Below the pieces are notes generated by a model. It was not told where the DNA came from, searched no databases, and saw only the letters and a list, made by a program, of their open reading frames with translations. The translations under genes and the position numbers were made by a program. From positions 3,038,001-3,102,000 of the forward strand of contig NZ_CP147520.1 of the NCBI RefSeq assembly GCF_037201975.1: DNA of 64,000 bases. The letters run 5' to 3'. The DNA is from Streptomyces sp. TG1A-60 (GTDB lineage Bacteria; Actinomycetota; Actinomycetes; Streptomycetales; Streptomycetaceae). How positions within the stretch are numbered: the stretch's first letter is position 1; the number at the start of each line of letters is the position of its first letter. Shown piece after piece: positions 18,003 through 25,716 of this stretch.

Positions 18003-18688
18003 CACACATCCTTCTGCGTCCTCGCACGCGTATGCGTCACACCGGCGGACGTGGCCGCGCGTGTGCGCGGTTCTCTCGGCGGGGGTACGGCGTCCAGCGG
18101 GTCACCGGATTCCGGATCGGCCTCCGCAGCCGTCTCCGGATTCTCCCCGATCAGTTCGGCGAGCCGCTTCAGCCCCCGGTGCGCGGCCGTCCGTACGGCG
18201 CCCGCGCGCTTGCCCAGCGTCTCCGCGGCGGTCTTCGCGTCGAGGCCGACCACGACACGCAGGACCACCGCCTCCGCCTGCTCCTGCGGCAGCTGCGCGA
18301 TGAGCGAGAGGGTCCGGTCGGTCGCCAGGGCCTCCATCGCCTCGCCCGCCGTGTCGGACTCGGCGGCCTTGCCGGTCAGCTCGGACTCGTCGCCTCCTAT
18401 CGCGGGCCGGCGGCCCCGCATGCGTATGTGGTCGAGGGCGCGATTGCGGGCGATCCGCGCGGCCCAGCCACGGAACCGGTCCGCGTCACCACTGAACCGC
18501 TCCAGGTCACGGGCTATCTGCAACCAGGACTCGGAGGTGACGTCCTCCGCGTCGGGGTCGCCCACCAGCGTCCGCACGTACCCGAGCAGCCGTGGGTGCA
18601 CCGAGCGGTACACAGTCCGGAACGCGCTCTCGTCCCCGTCCTGTGCCGCAAGCACCGCGGCGGTCAGCTCCGCGTCGTCCCCCAGCAC
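18002..18688 (-). CDS. ECF-type RNA polymerase sigma factor
   Basis: 228 aa. Sigma region 2 runs roughly residues 20-95 (AFRTVYRSVHPRLLGYVRTL, DAEDVTSESWLQIARDL, FRGWAARIARNRALDHIR). Region 4 runs ~130-185 (IAQLPQEQAEAVVLRVVVGL, AETLGKRAGAVRTAAHRGL). The C-terminal ~40 residues are acidic and non-conserved. GTG 18688 is preceded by GAGGGG at 7 nt. It is closely related to the sigma at 19735-20325, and both are followed by a single-pass membrane protein, so the two modules look like a tandem duplication. Upstream are two identical 12-bp repeats that may regulate it. Confidence 0.93.
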   Translation of the reverse strand: MLGDDAELTAAVLAAQDGDESAFRTVYRSVHPRLLGYVRTLVGDPDAEDVTSESWLQIARDLERFSGDADRFRGWAARIARNRALDHIRMRGRRPAIGGDESELTGKAAESDTAGEAMEALATDRTLSLIAQLPQEQAEAVVLRVVVGLDAKTAAETLGKRAGAVRTAAHRGLKRLAELIGENPETAAEADPESGDPLDAVPPPREPRTRAATSAGVTHTRARTQKDV

Positions 18689-19067
18689 CCACGCGCCCCT
18701 CTGCGCCTAAGCCGGCGCCGCTGTCGCGGACCGGGTTCTCGCCGTTGTGGTTCCTCGATCGATGGTTGCGGTCCCAGGACCACTGATGGTTGCGGTGGTC
18801 TTCCGCCAACCACGATCCGGCGCGAAAGGCACGTTACGGCCTGAAACCGCTGACCGTCCACGTCCGTAGAACATGCAACTGACTCGTGATGCGGACAGGT
18901 GTGACAGAAAACGTCGTCGCGGCGCTGTAGGGAGTACGGGCCGCCGCGCGGCCCGTACCGGTCGACGGTCGGGGCCTCTCCTGTGGGGGGTGGCGGCCCC
19001 GACCGTCGCCATCGGCGGAGTCGGCCGGGTGTCTTGCGAGTACGGGGGTCTTGCGAGCACTCCGGCC
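18689..19067. promoter_or_regulatory. Upstream region of the first sigma gene, with direct repeats
   Basis: Non-coding. GATGGTTGCGGT occurs at 18761-18772 and again at 18785-18796, a 24-bp period that puts both copies on a similar helix face, about 73-108 nt upstream of the sigma start. A plausible activator or autoregulator site. Nothing else recognisable to 19067. Confidence 0.4.
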
Positions 19068-19563
19068 TTACTTCTTCTCCCGGGCCTCGCCCGCCCTCCC
19101 GGCCCCCTCGGGCCGGGCCGGCCCGTCCGACGCCGGTGGCTCACCCGAGGCCCTTGACCCGGCCGACGCTCCCGACTCACCCTGCCCGCTCGACGCGTCC
19201 TGCCTGCCCGCCGCGGTCCCGGGCCTCGTGGTTCCGGCCGGTGCCGTCGTCGCGCGGGGCCGGGCCGATCGCCGCGTACGCGACTCCGCCGAGGGCCAGG
19301 CCGGCCAACAGGACGACCAGGGTGGTGCGCAGGGAGAGCTGGACGCGGCGGCGCGGGTTCGGCCGCCAGTCGTCCCGGCACCGGGTACGGGCGGTGCGCG
19401 CCCCCTGCTCCCGGGCCAACCGGAACGCGGCCACCGCCCGCGCCTCGCCCTCGCTGTCGGCCGCAGCACGACCGCGTACGGCGGCGGCGGCGAGAAGGGC
19501 GTCGACGGAGACGGGGGCGCCGGAACCGGAAGGAACAGGGTCGCCGGAAGGAACGTCGCTCAT
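19068..19563 (-). CDS. Sigma-linked single-pass membrane protein, C-terminus apparently frameshifted
   Basis: Starts MSDVPSGDPVPSGSG at 19563. A helical part (VSVDALLAAAAVRGRAAAD, EARAVAAFRLAREQGARTAR) is followed by a basic stretch and one membrane helix (TTLVVLLAGLALGGVAYAAIG). In this frame translation ends at 19177. After the helix, the -1/+2 frame shows a typical streptomycete hydrophilic tail with strong G/C third positions (GTAAGRQDASSGQGESG ... GEAREKK) ending at 19068, so a frameshift near 19190-19260 is likely. Same layout as the protein at 16725-18002 and, like it, directly downstream of an ECF sigma. A GTG at 19728 and an ATG at 19738 (overlapping the sigma stop, but in the wrong frame) also exist. 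Confidence 0.6.
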
Positions 19564-19734
19564 GCCCCGGCACCGATCGCCCGGACCTCCGCTGTGGCGC
19601 CGTGCACCCACGTCCGACTCCACCCCTGCCCGAGGGCATCCCGCGTCGTTCCCTGTCGCCGTACTCTGCGCCGGTGTCATACCCGCGGTGCCCGTGGCGG
19701 CTGTGGCGGCCGTGGCGGCCGTCGTCACTGTCGG

Positions 19735-20325
19735 TCATCTCGACTCCCCCAGCGTCCGGGGGCCGTCATCCGTCACACCCTCACTCCGGAGAAGCTGGGC
19801 GAGTCGCTTCAGCCCCCGGTGGGTGGCCGTACGGACCGCGCCCGGGCGTTTGCCCAGGACGCGGGCGGCGGCGGGGCCGTCGAGGCCGACGACCACGCGC
19901 AGCAGGACCGCCTCGGCCTGGTCACGGGGCAGCCGGGCGACGAGCGCGAGGGCCTGCTCTGTGGAGAGCGACTCCAGGGCCTGGTCGTGGGTGCTGTGGG
20001 CGCCGGGCAGTTCCAGCAGGTCGTTCTCCAGCGCGGTCGCCCGGGGCCTGACCTTCTGGCGCCGCAGATGGTCCAGGGCCCGGTGCCGGGCGATGGTCGC
20101 GGTCCAGCCCCGGAAGCCCGCCCCGTCGCCCTTGAACCGCCCGAGGTCCCGCGCGATCTCCAGCCAGGCGTCCGACGCGACGTCCTCCGCGTCGTCCCCG
20201 ACGATGCCGCGCAGATACCCCAGCAAACCGGGCTGCACGAGCCGGTACGCCACCGCGAACGCGGCCTCGTCCCCGGCCTGCGCCCGCGCGACGGCCGCGC
20301 CCAGTTCCCCGTCGTACGCCTGCAC
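19735..20325 (-). CDS. ECF-type RNA polymerase sigma factor (paralogue)
   Basis: 196 aa. Region 2: AFAVAYRLVQPGLLGYLRGI, DAEDVASDAWLEIARDL, FRGWTATIARHRALDHLRRQ. Region 4: VARLPRDQAEAVLLRVVVGL, ARVLGKRPGAVRTATHRGL. The start is GTG 20325 (VQAYDGELGAAV), with GGAGGGG 11 nt upstream; the longer open frame upstream to 20502 reads as arginine-rich non-coding sequence. Residue-level similarity to the 18002-18688 sigma, including the GKR-GAVRTA-HRGLKRLA recognition helix, suggests overlapping target promoters. Its membrane-protein partner follows immediately. Confidence 0.92.
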   Translation of the reverse strand: MQAYDGELGAAVARAQAGDEAAFAVAYRLVQPGLLGYLRGIVGDDAEDVASDAWLEIARDLGRFKGDGAGFRGWTATIARHRALDHLRRQKVRPRATALENDLLELPGAHSTHDQALESLSTEQALALVARLPRDQAEAVLLRVVVGLDGPAAARVLGKRPGAVRTATHRGLKRLAQLLRSEGVTDDGPRTLGESR

Positions 20326-20789
20326 GCGCCGCGGTTCCCCTCCCTGGCCTGGAGGTCCTTGCGCTGTGAGCGCACGGGGCGAGCGGTCTGGCACCGCGCC
20401 TCGCCGCGTCGCCGGAGAGTCCTGGTGGCTCCTCCCCCACGCTCGACTTCGCTCGCGCGGGAGTGGCCCCCGCCGAGGGCCCTCCGACGCCTTGCGACGC
20501 ACGGCACCAGACCACGCGACCTCATCAGGCGCTCATAGCGCAAGGACCCCTCAGGGCCCGTCGTTCGGATCCTGCCTGGGCCGCGGGGCTCGGCACGCGC
20601 ATCCGCGGCCGTCAGGAACCGCAGCCCGAGGTCGGCATGATCCGGACGACGGGCCCGAGCCGTCCGGGACAGTGCCACGTCAGGCCGGGATCGCGTTCCC
20701 GGGGACCTTCCCGGCCACCGCCAAGCCTCCATGGTCATCTGCGCCGGGCCCCGCGGAAGTGTCACAGTCAACCGCCCCCGGCGGACGAC
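20326..20789. other. Non-coding gap with a streptomycete intergenic repeat
   Basis: 464 bp without a supported gene. 20427-20466 (CTCCTCCCCCACGCTCGACT then TCGCTCGCGCGGGAG) matches a class of short imperfect-palindromic repeats I recognise as common between Streptomyces genes. The rest is featureless apart from the sigma promoter region. Confidence 0.5.
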
Positions 20790-20999
20790 GCCACCGGCCA
20801 CTGGCGCCCGGAACGACGGCTTCGTGCGAGTCGGGCATCTCGATGGTGCGCCTGCGGGTGCGCCCGCCCATGAGCGGGAGGACCGCCGCGACGTACCGCT
20901 CGGCGGCAGCTGCTCCAGCACGTGGAAGTGGAAGTACACGACACCGCCCACGTGTTCCGAGGGGTGGTCCACGGCCCGCTCCACGAAGGCGGAGCACCA
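20790..20999 (-). pseudogene. Frameshifted gene remnant of unknown function
   Basis: Minus-strand reading from 20999 gives WCSAFVERAVDHPSEHVGGV then VYFHFHVLEQLPP in one frame. After an apparent one-base loss (near 20897-20905) it continues ERYVAAVLPLMGGRTRRR then TIEMPDSHEAVV in the next frame. G/C third-position bias changes frame at the same point, so both halves were coding. The 5' side is cut off by the intergenic repeat at 21011-21153 and no start remains. I do not recognise the family. Confidence 0.45.
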
Positions 21000-21010
21000 G
21001 CCCCCGCTTC

Positions 21011-21153
21011 TCAGGGCCGCGGGGAACCGCGCGAGCAATCCCGACGCACCCGCACCCCGCCGGCGAACCGATCCCCCGAGGTCTCCCGCCGGGATCGAAG
21101 GGGCGTCAGCCCCTGGGACGGGAAGGGGCGGCGGGGGCGAGAAACTCCCCCGG
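21011..21153. repeat. Dispersed Streptomyces intergenic repeat, copy 2 (long form)
   Basis: Begins TCAGGGCCGCGGGGAACCGC, near-identical in reverse to 3497-3520, and ends with the commonly associated GGGGCGTCAGCCCCTGGGA segment. It abuts the stop of the 21154-21474 gene and may act as its terminator. Confidence 0.6.
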
Positions 21154-21474
21154 TCAGCCGAAGGACATCGCGTCGCGGCACAGCAGCCGAAGCGACCCGT
21201 CGCCCAGGTAGCACCGCCGGGCCTCGTCGAACGGGTCCCAGAAGCGGCCGTCCCTGGCGCGCACCCAGTACCCCCCGCCCGACTCGACCCACTCACCCCC
21301 GGCCCACCGCACCACGACCTCTCCCCCGTACGCCCCGAACCCCCGCAGCACACCCTCCACCGCGGCGAACGGCGCCCCTTCCCGCCGTATCTCCTCGATC
21401 ATCCGGTCCACCCGCCACAGGCTCTGCGTCGAGTAGTCGAGACGCACACGCGCCCCCTCCCGCATCATCGCCAC
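21154..21474 (-). CDS. Conserved hypothetical protein, about 106 aa
   Basis: Small cytoplasmic protein with no recognised domain. Conserved-looking core: VAMMREGARVRLDYSTQSLW, VDRMIEEIRREGAPFAAVEG, FGAYGGEVVVRW and GGYWVRARDGRFWDP. G/C third-position bias becomes strong at about 21480, so the start is taken at GTG 21474 (or ATG 21468). The longer frame to 21690 is Ser-rich with weak codon bias and is probably not translated. It lies in the same direction as the neighbouring hypothetical gene at 21714-22274, 240 nt downstream of it. Function unknown. Confidence 0.65.
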   Translation of the reverse strand: MAMMREGARVRLDYSTQSLWRVDRMIEEIRREGAPFAAVEGVLRGFGAYGGEVVVRWAGGEWVESGGGYWVRARDGRFWDPFDEARRCYLGDGSLRLLCRDAMSFG

Positions 21475-21713
21475 CGAGTCGGCTGCCCACCGAACGGGTT
21501 TCGCCGCACTCCCTGACCGGTTCCCGAGGCTCCCCGAAGCACGGGAGCCACTGGACGTACTGACCGAACTGAATGTCTGCTGTGCGCTCACACTGGGGAC
21601 AGCGCCCGCCCCACCGCGCGCGTCACACGAATTCGCCACCGTGCGCGACACCGGCGCAGGACCACCACACCCCGGCCCCAGGACACCCACAGGACCCGCT
21701 CAGAAGACCCGAC

Positions 21714-22274
21714 TTACCGCCGCGCCCCGCGCGCCCGCCGTGACACGACCGCCCGCAGCACCCGCCGCCCCTCCGTGGCCACACCGAGCGCCTGCCGGAC
21801 CCCCGCCGCGCCGTGCTGCGCGAGCAGCTCCAACACCACGACCTGACGACGCAGTTCCGCGGCGACCAGATGGGAGACGTCCTCGGTACGGCCCTCCCGA
21901 CAGGCCGTCACGGCGGCGTCACCCCCGGCGTCCAGCGGGTCGAGCAGCTGATGGATCCGCAGGGCGGAGACGGAACACACGTCGGCCCACTCCCGCAGCC
22001 CGCCACCGGACCACTCCACGGGAACCGCGTCGAGCATCCGACGGGCGAGCACGACGATCTCCTCGTCCCCGCCGGAGGAGGCCGAGGCCAACTCGCCCCG
22101 CGCCTTAGCCACACTCTCCCCCCACCCCTCCCCGTCGTCCACCAACCCCGCCCACAGCGGACGCAGCACCTCGTCGTCGCCCCCGAGAAGCGGTACGCAA
22201 CGGTCCAGACAAGCCAACCCGCTTGCCGCCAGACCGCGTTCGTCGGCCTGGGCCATCAGCTCCACCAGGCTCAT
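21714..22274 (-). CDS. Conserved hypothetical helical protein, 186 aa
   Basis: Starts MSLVELMAQADERGLAASGL with GGGGGAGG just upstream of ATG 22274, an excellent ribosome site. Predicted almost all-helical: VPLLGGDDEVLRPLWAGLVD, EEIVVLARRMLDAVPVEW, ALRIHQLLDPLDAGGDAAV, VSHLVAAELRRQVVVLELLA, ending in a basic tail (RRVLRAVVSRRARGARR). No signal peptide, membrane helix or catalytic motif. It looks like a soluble streptomycete-specific protein; I cannot assign a role. Confidence 0.75.
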   Translation of the reverse strand: MSLVELMAQADERGLAASGLACLDRCVPLLGGDDEVLRPLWAGLVDDGEGWGESVAKARGELASASSGGDEEIVVLARRMLDAVPVEWSGGGLREWADVCSVSALRIHQLLDPLDAGGDAAVTACREGRTEDVSHLVAAELRRQVVVLELLAQHGAAGVRQALGVATEGRRVLRAVVSRRARGARR

Positions 22275-22360
22275 CACGCCTCCCCCTAGATCCCGCTCGA
22301 CCACGCCCCGGTTATACGGAGCCCACACTTCCCCTTACTGCGTGCGACGACCCGGGAGTG

Positions 22361-22573
22361 TCACAGCGGCACGACCCCGAGCCGGTCGAGCAACCGGAAG
22401 AGAATGTTTTCAGCCAACGGGTCCACCGGTCCAGGTTCCGAGGTCAGCACATCGACCAACGCCTGCTCGACGACGATCCGCTCCGCCTCAGCCGCCCAGG
22501 CGACGGCACGCTCGGCGGCGTCGCGCGGTTCGAGGAAGTAGTCCTCGACGGTGAGGCCGTGCTCACTCCCCAC
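22361..22573 (-). CDS. Small conserved protein, about 70 aa
   Basis: Reads VGSEHGLTVEDYFLEPRDAA, then ERAVAWAAEAERIVVEQALV and ends LFRLLDRLGVVPL: an acidic amphipathic helical protein with strong G/C third positions. GTG 22573 is taken as start; GTG 22594 in the same frame is possible. It lies 15-36 nt after the hexosaminidase stop in the same direction, so it is likely co-transcribed with it. No known domain. Confidence 0.6.
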   Translation of the reverse strand: MGSEHGLTVEDYFLEPRDAAERAVAWAAEAERIVVEQALVDVLTSEPGPVDPLAENILFRLLDRLGVVPL

Positions 22574-22608
22574 CCCGCGCGTCCACCCGGTCACCGGCCT
22601 CGCCGGAC

Positions 22609-24285
22609 TCAGCCCACCCGCCCCGCCAGCTCCTGGAACTCCGCCCAGCTCGTCCCCGGCTTCGCCGGATCCCACAGCTTCTGCGACAGCGCCCGCAGCG
22701 GCATCCGTACGCCCGCCGCGACCTGTGCCTCGGTCTGCCGGTTCGCGAGGTCGCACCAGACGGCGAAGACACCGCCGAGGATCTGGTCGTCGTAGCGCGC
22801 GGGGACGGCGGTCGTGCCGCGCAGCACCCTCGGCGTCCACGACTCGTAGATGCGCTGCCCGGTCGGGTAGACGAACTGGTTGGGCTCGCCGAGGACGTAG
22901 TACAGGTACTCGTCGTTGTAGTTGATCACCTGGCGCCCGGCGCTCAGGTACTCGGCCGGCTGCCGGGCCCCGATCTCCTTGCCCGTCCAGTACGCGACCT
23001 GGATCGCCGGGTCCGCCTGGACCGTCCCGCCCCGGAAGAAGCCGTCGTTCCAGGCCCGTACGGTCCGGTCGTGCCCGCGCATCACCTTGGCCCGGTCGTT
23101 CAGCCACCCGGTCGCGAGGTCGGCGACGGTCGCGCCGGGGCCGTACTTCTCCCGCGCGGCGGCGGCCAGCCGCGGATACGACGCCTCGGGGTTCGACACC
23201 ATCAGCGCCCGGTACTCGTCGGCGCCGAGGTGCCAGTACGCGCCGTCGAACAGGTCGGCGTACTCGTCGAGCAGCTCGTCGACGACCTCGGCGGCCTCGG
23301 GATCGGAGATGTCGACGGCCCCACGGGCGGCGACACCCTGGGCGTCGACCAGCTGGAGCCCGGGGTTGCCGGCGATCACGGCGCCCAGATGCCCGGGTGA
23401 GTCGATCTCCGGTACGACCTCGATGTGCCGGCTCTTCGCCAGGGCCAGGATCTTCCGCACCTGGGCCTTGGTGAGGTGCTGGTCGGAGACGACCTCGGGG
23501 TGGGTCGTGGACTCGATCCGGAACCCCTGGTCGTCGGAGAAGTGCAGCCCGAGCTGGTTGTACTTGAGGTCGCCCAGCTCTCGTACGCGGTCCTCGATCC
23601 AGCCCGCCGTGAAGTGCTTGCGCGCGATGTCGAGCATGAACCCGCGCTGCGGCTTGGCCGGCTCGTCCCGTACGACGCCCTCCGGCGCCGTACCGCCGTC
23701 GCGCACCTCCTGCTTCAGGGTGCGGGTCCCGTAGAAGACGCCCGCCTCGGCGGGCGCGGCTATCCGCACCCGCCGGTCCTTCACCGTCAGCGTGTACGCC
23801 TCCGAGCCGGACTCCCCCGCCCCGGTGAGCGCCAGCTCCACGTCCCCGTCCCGGGGCCGCGCCTGACCCGCGTAGTCCAGCCCCAGCTCCCCGGCGGTCA
23901 GCCGCCCCTCGTCGGCCAGCGCCTCGTCCCGTACGACGAGCCGGGCCCCTTCGGCGGGCTTCCAGCCGGGGCCCCGGGCGGCCTCGTGCCGCCGTACGGC
24001 GGGGATGGTCCGGGGCTCCTGCGAGAGCGGATACGAACGCGAGGGCGAGGGGGACGCGGAGGGCGAGGTCCCGGACCCCTCCGGCGAGGGCCCCGCCCCG
24101 CTCGGCGTCCGGGTGTCGCCGCCCGGCCACACGGTCACGGCCACCGCGACCGCGCCGCCCGCGAGGACGACTCCCGCGCCCAGGAGCAACCCCTTCGACG
24201 TGATCGCCGTCTTCCTGCGGGGAGCCCTGCGTCGGCCACGGTTCACGACGGGTCCCCGGTCCCGTTCCCGGTCAGCATCCACCAC
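22609..24285 (-). CDS. GH20 beta-N-acetylhexosaminidase
   Basis: Cleaves terminal beta-linked GlcNAc/GalNAc from chito-oligosaccharides or glycans, probably outside the membrane. 558 aa. The N-terminal cytoplasmic basic stretch (GRRRAPRRKTA) and one membrane helix (GLLLGAGVVLAGGAVAVAVT) form a signal anchor, followed by a Ser/Pro linker, the GH20b domain (~110-200) and the catalytic barrel. Key motifs: RGFMLDIARKHF, LHFSDDQGFRIE, PEIDSPGH and the catalytic Asp-Glu pair in HLGADEY, with WNDG and WCD later. GTG 24285 is followed by a second GTG; GAGG lies just upstream. Likely co-transcribed with the small gene after it. Confidence 0.95.
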   Translation of the reverse strand: MVDADRERDRGPVVNRGRRRAPRRKTAITSKGLLLGAGVVLAGGAVAVAVTVWPGGDTRTPSGAGPSPEGSGTSPSASPSPSRSYPLSQEPRTIPAVRRHEAARGPGWKPAEGARLVVRDEALADEGRLTAGELGLDYAGQARPRDGDVELALTGAGESGSEAYTLTVKDRRVRIAAPAEAGVFYGTRTLKQEVRDGGTAPEGVVRDEPAKPQRGFMLDIARKHFTAGWIEDRVRELGDLKYNQLGLHFSDDQGFRIESTTHPEVVSDQHLTKAQVRKILALAKSRHIEVVPEIDSPGHLGAVIAGNPGLQLVDAQGVAARGAVDISDPEAAEVVDELLDEYADLFDGAYWHLGADEYRALMVSNPEASYPRLAAAAREKYGPGATVADLATGWLNDRAKVMRGHDRTVRAWNDGFFRGGTVQADPAIQVAYWTGKEIGARQPAEYLSAGRQVINYNDEYLYYVLGEPNQFVYPTGQRIYESWTPRVLRGTTAVPARYDDQILGGVFAVWCDLANRQTEAQVAAGVRMPLRALSQKLWDPAKPGTSWAEFQELAGRVG

Positions 24286-24444
24286 ACCTCACACACCTCT
24301 CGCCCGCGCCTCTCCCCCGGTCTCCGTCCCGGCTCTCTCCCGAGCCCTCTCCTCGAACCTACGACGTCCCACCGCCCCACCCGTCCACCACAGGCTCCGA
24401 AACTCTCCCGTCCGGGTGAAATCCGGGCATCGAACGGACATCTC

Positions 24445-25065
24445 ATGACCCGCCTCGATAACGTCGTGGCCCATGTCGCACGGCCTGCCCTGCCCTCCTC
24501 TACGCACCGCCGAGGATCCACGCTGCCTCCGCACCGTCTCCCCCACCTCCCCGGCCGGGTCGCCATACCGGAGCAGGCCCGCACCCCCGGACCGTCGGCC
24601 CTGGAGCAGTTCAACCACGCCCCCGCGGACACCACCCGCGAGGCCCTCCTCACCTGCCTGCGCAGTCTCCGCTGGGCCCACCGCCTCACCGACCACCGCC
24701 CCTATCCCGACCTGGACGCCCTCCTCGCCGCCTCCGACGAGGCCGCCTACGACCTCACGGCAGCCGACCTGGCGGAGGCCCTCGCCGGCGAGACCCTTCC
24801 CACGCTCCCGGACGACATCTACGGCGTGGCCCACACCGCCCTGAACGCCGCCCACGCCGCCTACGAGGCCCGCTTCGGCCACGTCTTCGTCATCTCCCTG
24901 GACGGCACCCACCCCGCCGAACTCCTCGACCGCGCCCTGGAAGGCATCCGGTCACGTCTGGCGAACGACCCGGAGGAGGAACGGGTGGTGGTGGCGGAAG
25001 AACTCCGGCGCCTGGCCGGACAACGCCTGATCACCCACCTGACCGGCCCGAAGGGCCGTCCTTAG
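24445..25065 (+). CDS. OHCU decarboxylase-like protein (divergent)
   Basis: 206 aa. From LEQFNHAPADTTREALLTCL onward it follows the 2-oxo-4-hydroxy-4-carboxy-5-ureidoimidazoline decarboxylase fold (last step of urate to allantoin): LRSLRWAHRL, DLDALLAASDEAAYDL, AYEARFGHVFVISLDG and GIRSRLANDPEEERVVVAEE. Unusually, the His-Pro-x-Ile-Gly motif that carries the catalytic histidine in the family is absent; the region reads ALAGETLPTLP. The enzyme may be inactive or altered. The N-terminal ~50 residues are Pro/His-rich and poorly conserved, so the start (ATG 24445) could be later. No uricase-pathway neighbours. Confidence 0.8.
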   Translation: MTRLDNVVAHVARPALPSSTHRRGSTLPPHRLPHLPGRVAIPEQARTPGPSALEQFNHAPADTTREALLTCLRSLRWAHRLTDHRPYPDLDALLAASDEAAYDLTAADLAEALAGETLPTLPDDIYGVAHTALNAAHAAYEARFGHVFVISLDGTHPAELLDRALEGIRSRLANDPEEERVVVAEELRRLAGQRLITHLTGPKGRP

Positions 25066-25072
25066 GGTGTCT

Positions 25073-25095
25073 TCAGGGGCGCGGGGGACCGCGTG
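25073..25095. repeat. Dispersed Streptomyces intergenic repeat, copy 3 (partial)
   Basis: TCAGGGGCGCGGGGGACCGC matches the start of the 21011 element with a few differences. It lies just after the OHCU-like gene. Confidence 0.5.
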
Positions 25096-25191
25096 CCAGG
25101 CCCCACACAACCCGCGCCCGGCAACGCAGGGCCGTCCCCCGCCCCGGATGCCGCCCGGTACTCACCCTTACGAGCACCTTTGTATGCCAGT

Positions 25192-25220
25192 TTGATCACA
25201 CCAACCCTCCCGGCTTAAGC
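25192..25220 (+). promoter_or_regulatory. Possible promoter of the sdh operon
   Basis: TTGATC (25192-25197) and TTAAGC (25215-25220) are separated by 17 bp, about 110 nt before sdhC. The -10 is weak and overlaps the palindrome GCTTAAGC, so this is tentative. Confidence 0.3.
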
Positions 25221-25330
25221 GCCGCAGGCACACGTCGCTACCATGGCCGGGGCCGGTGGACCGTACCCGGCCGGGTCAGACCGACAAGAAAGCCGGCCGG
25301 CCCCAATCCCCGCTCCCGGAGGGTTCTTCC

Positions 25331-25711
25331 GTGCCGGCTGGAACGCTGTACCGCGGCCGGGAAGGAATGTGGTCCTGGGTGGCTCACCGAGTCACCGGCG
25401 TCCTCATCTTCTTCTTCCTGTTCGTACACGTGCTGGACACCGCTCTCGTCCGTGTGTCCCCCGACGCCTACGACAAGGTCGTGGCCACCTACAAGACGCC
25501 GATCGTCGCGCTGCTGGAGTACGGCCTCGTCGCCGCCATCCTCTTCCACGCGCTGAACGGTCTTCGGGTCGTCGCCGTCGACTTCTGGTCGAACGGCCCC
25601 CGCCACCAGAAGAAGATGCTCTGGACCGTCGTCGGTATCTGGCTCGTGCTGATGATCGGGGCCCTGTACCCCGTCCTCGGCCACGCCGTCCGTGAAGTGT
25701 GGGGGAGCTGA
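25331..25711 (+). CDS. sdhC: Succinate dehydrogenase cytochrome b subunit
   Basis: Membrane anchor of complex II, 126 aa, carrying haem b and part of the quinone site. Three membrane helices are visible; the first contains MWSWVAHRVTGVLIFFFLF with the conserved HRxTG motif, and the second has ILFHALNGLRVVAVDF with the haem-ligand histidine. Start is GTG 25331 (VPAGTLYRGREG) with GGAGGG 7 nt before; a longer in-frame start at 25256 has no such site. First gene of sdhCDAB; six bases separate it from sdhD. Confidence 0.96.
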   Translation: MPAGTLYRGREGMWSWVAHRVTGVLIFFFLFVHVLDTALVRVSPDAYDKVVATYKTPIVALLEYGLVAAILFHALNGLRVVAVDFWSNGPRHQKKMLWTVVGIWLVLMIGALYPVLGHAVREVWGS

Positions 25712-25716
25712 CACCC

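Noticed and set aside
18707..19738. Frame starting at ATG 19738 that overlaps the sigma stop
   Set aside because: Start and ribosome site look good, but the product is His/Arg/Gly-rich with no helix or codon bias; the real partner protein is in another frame.
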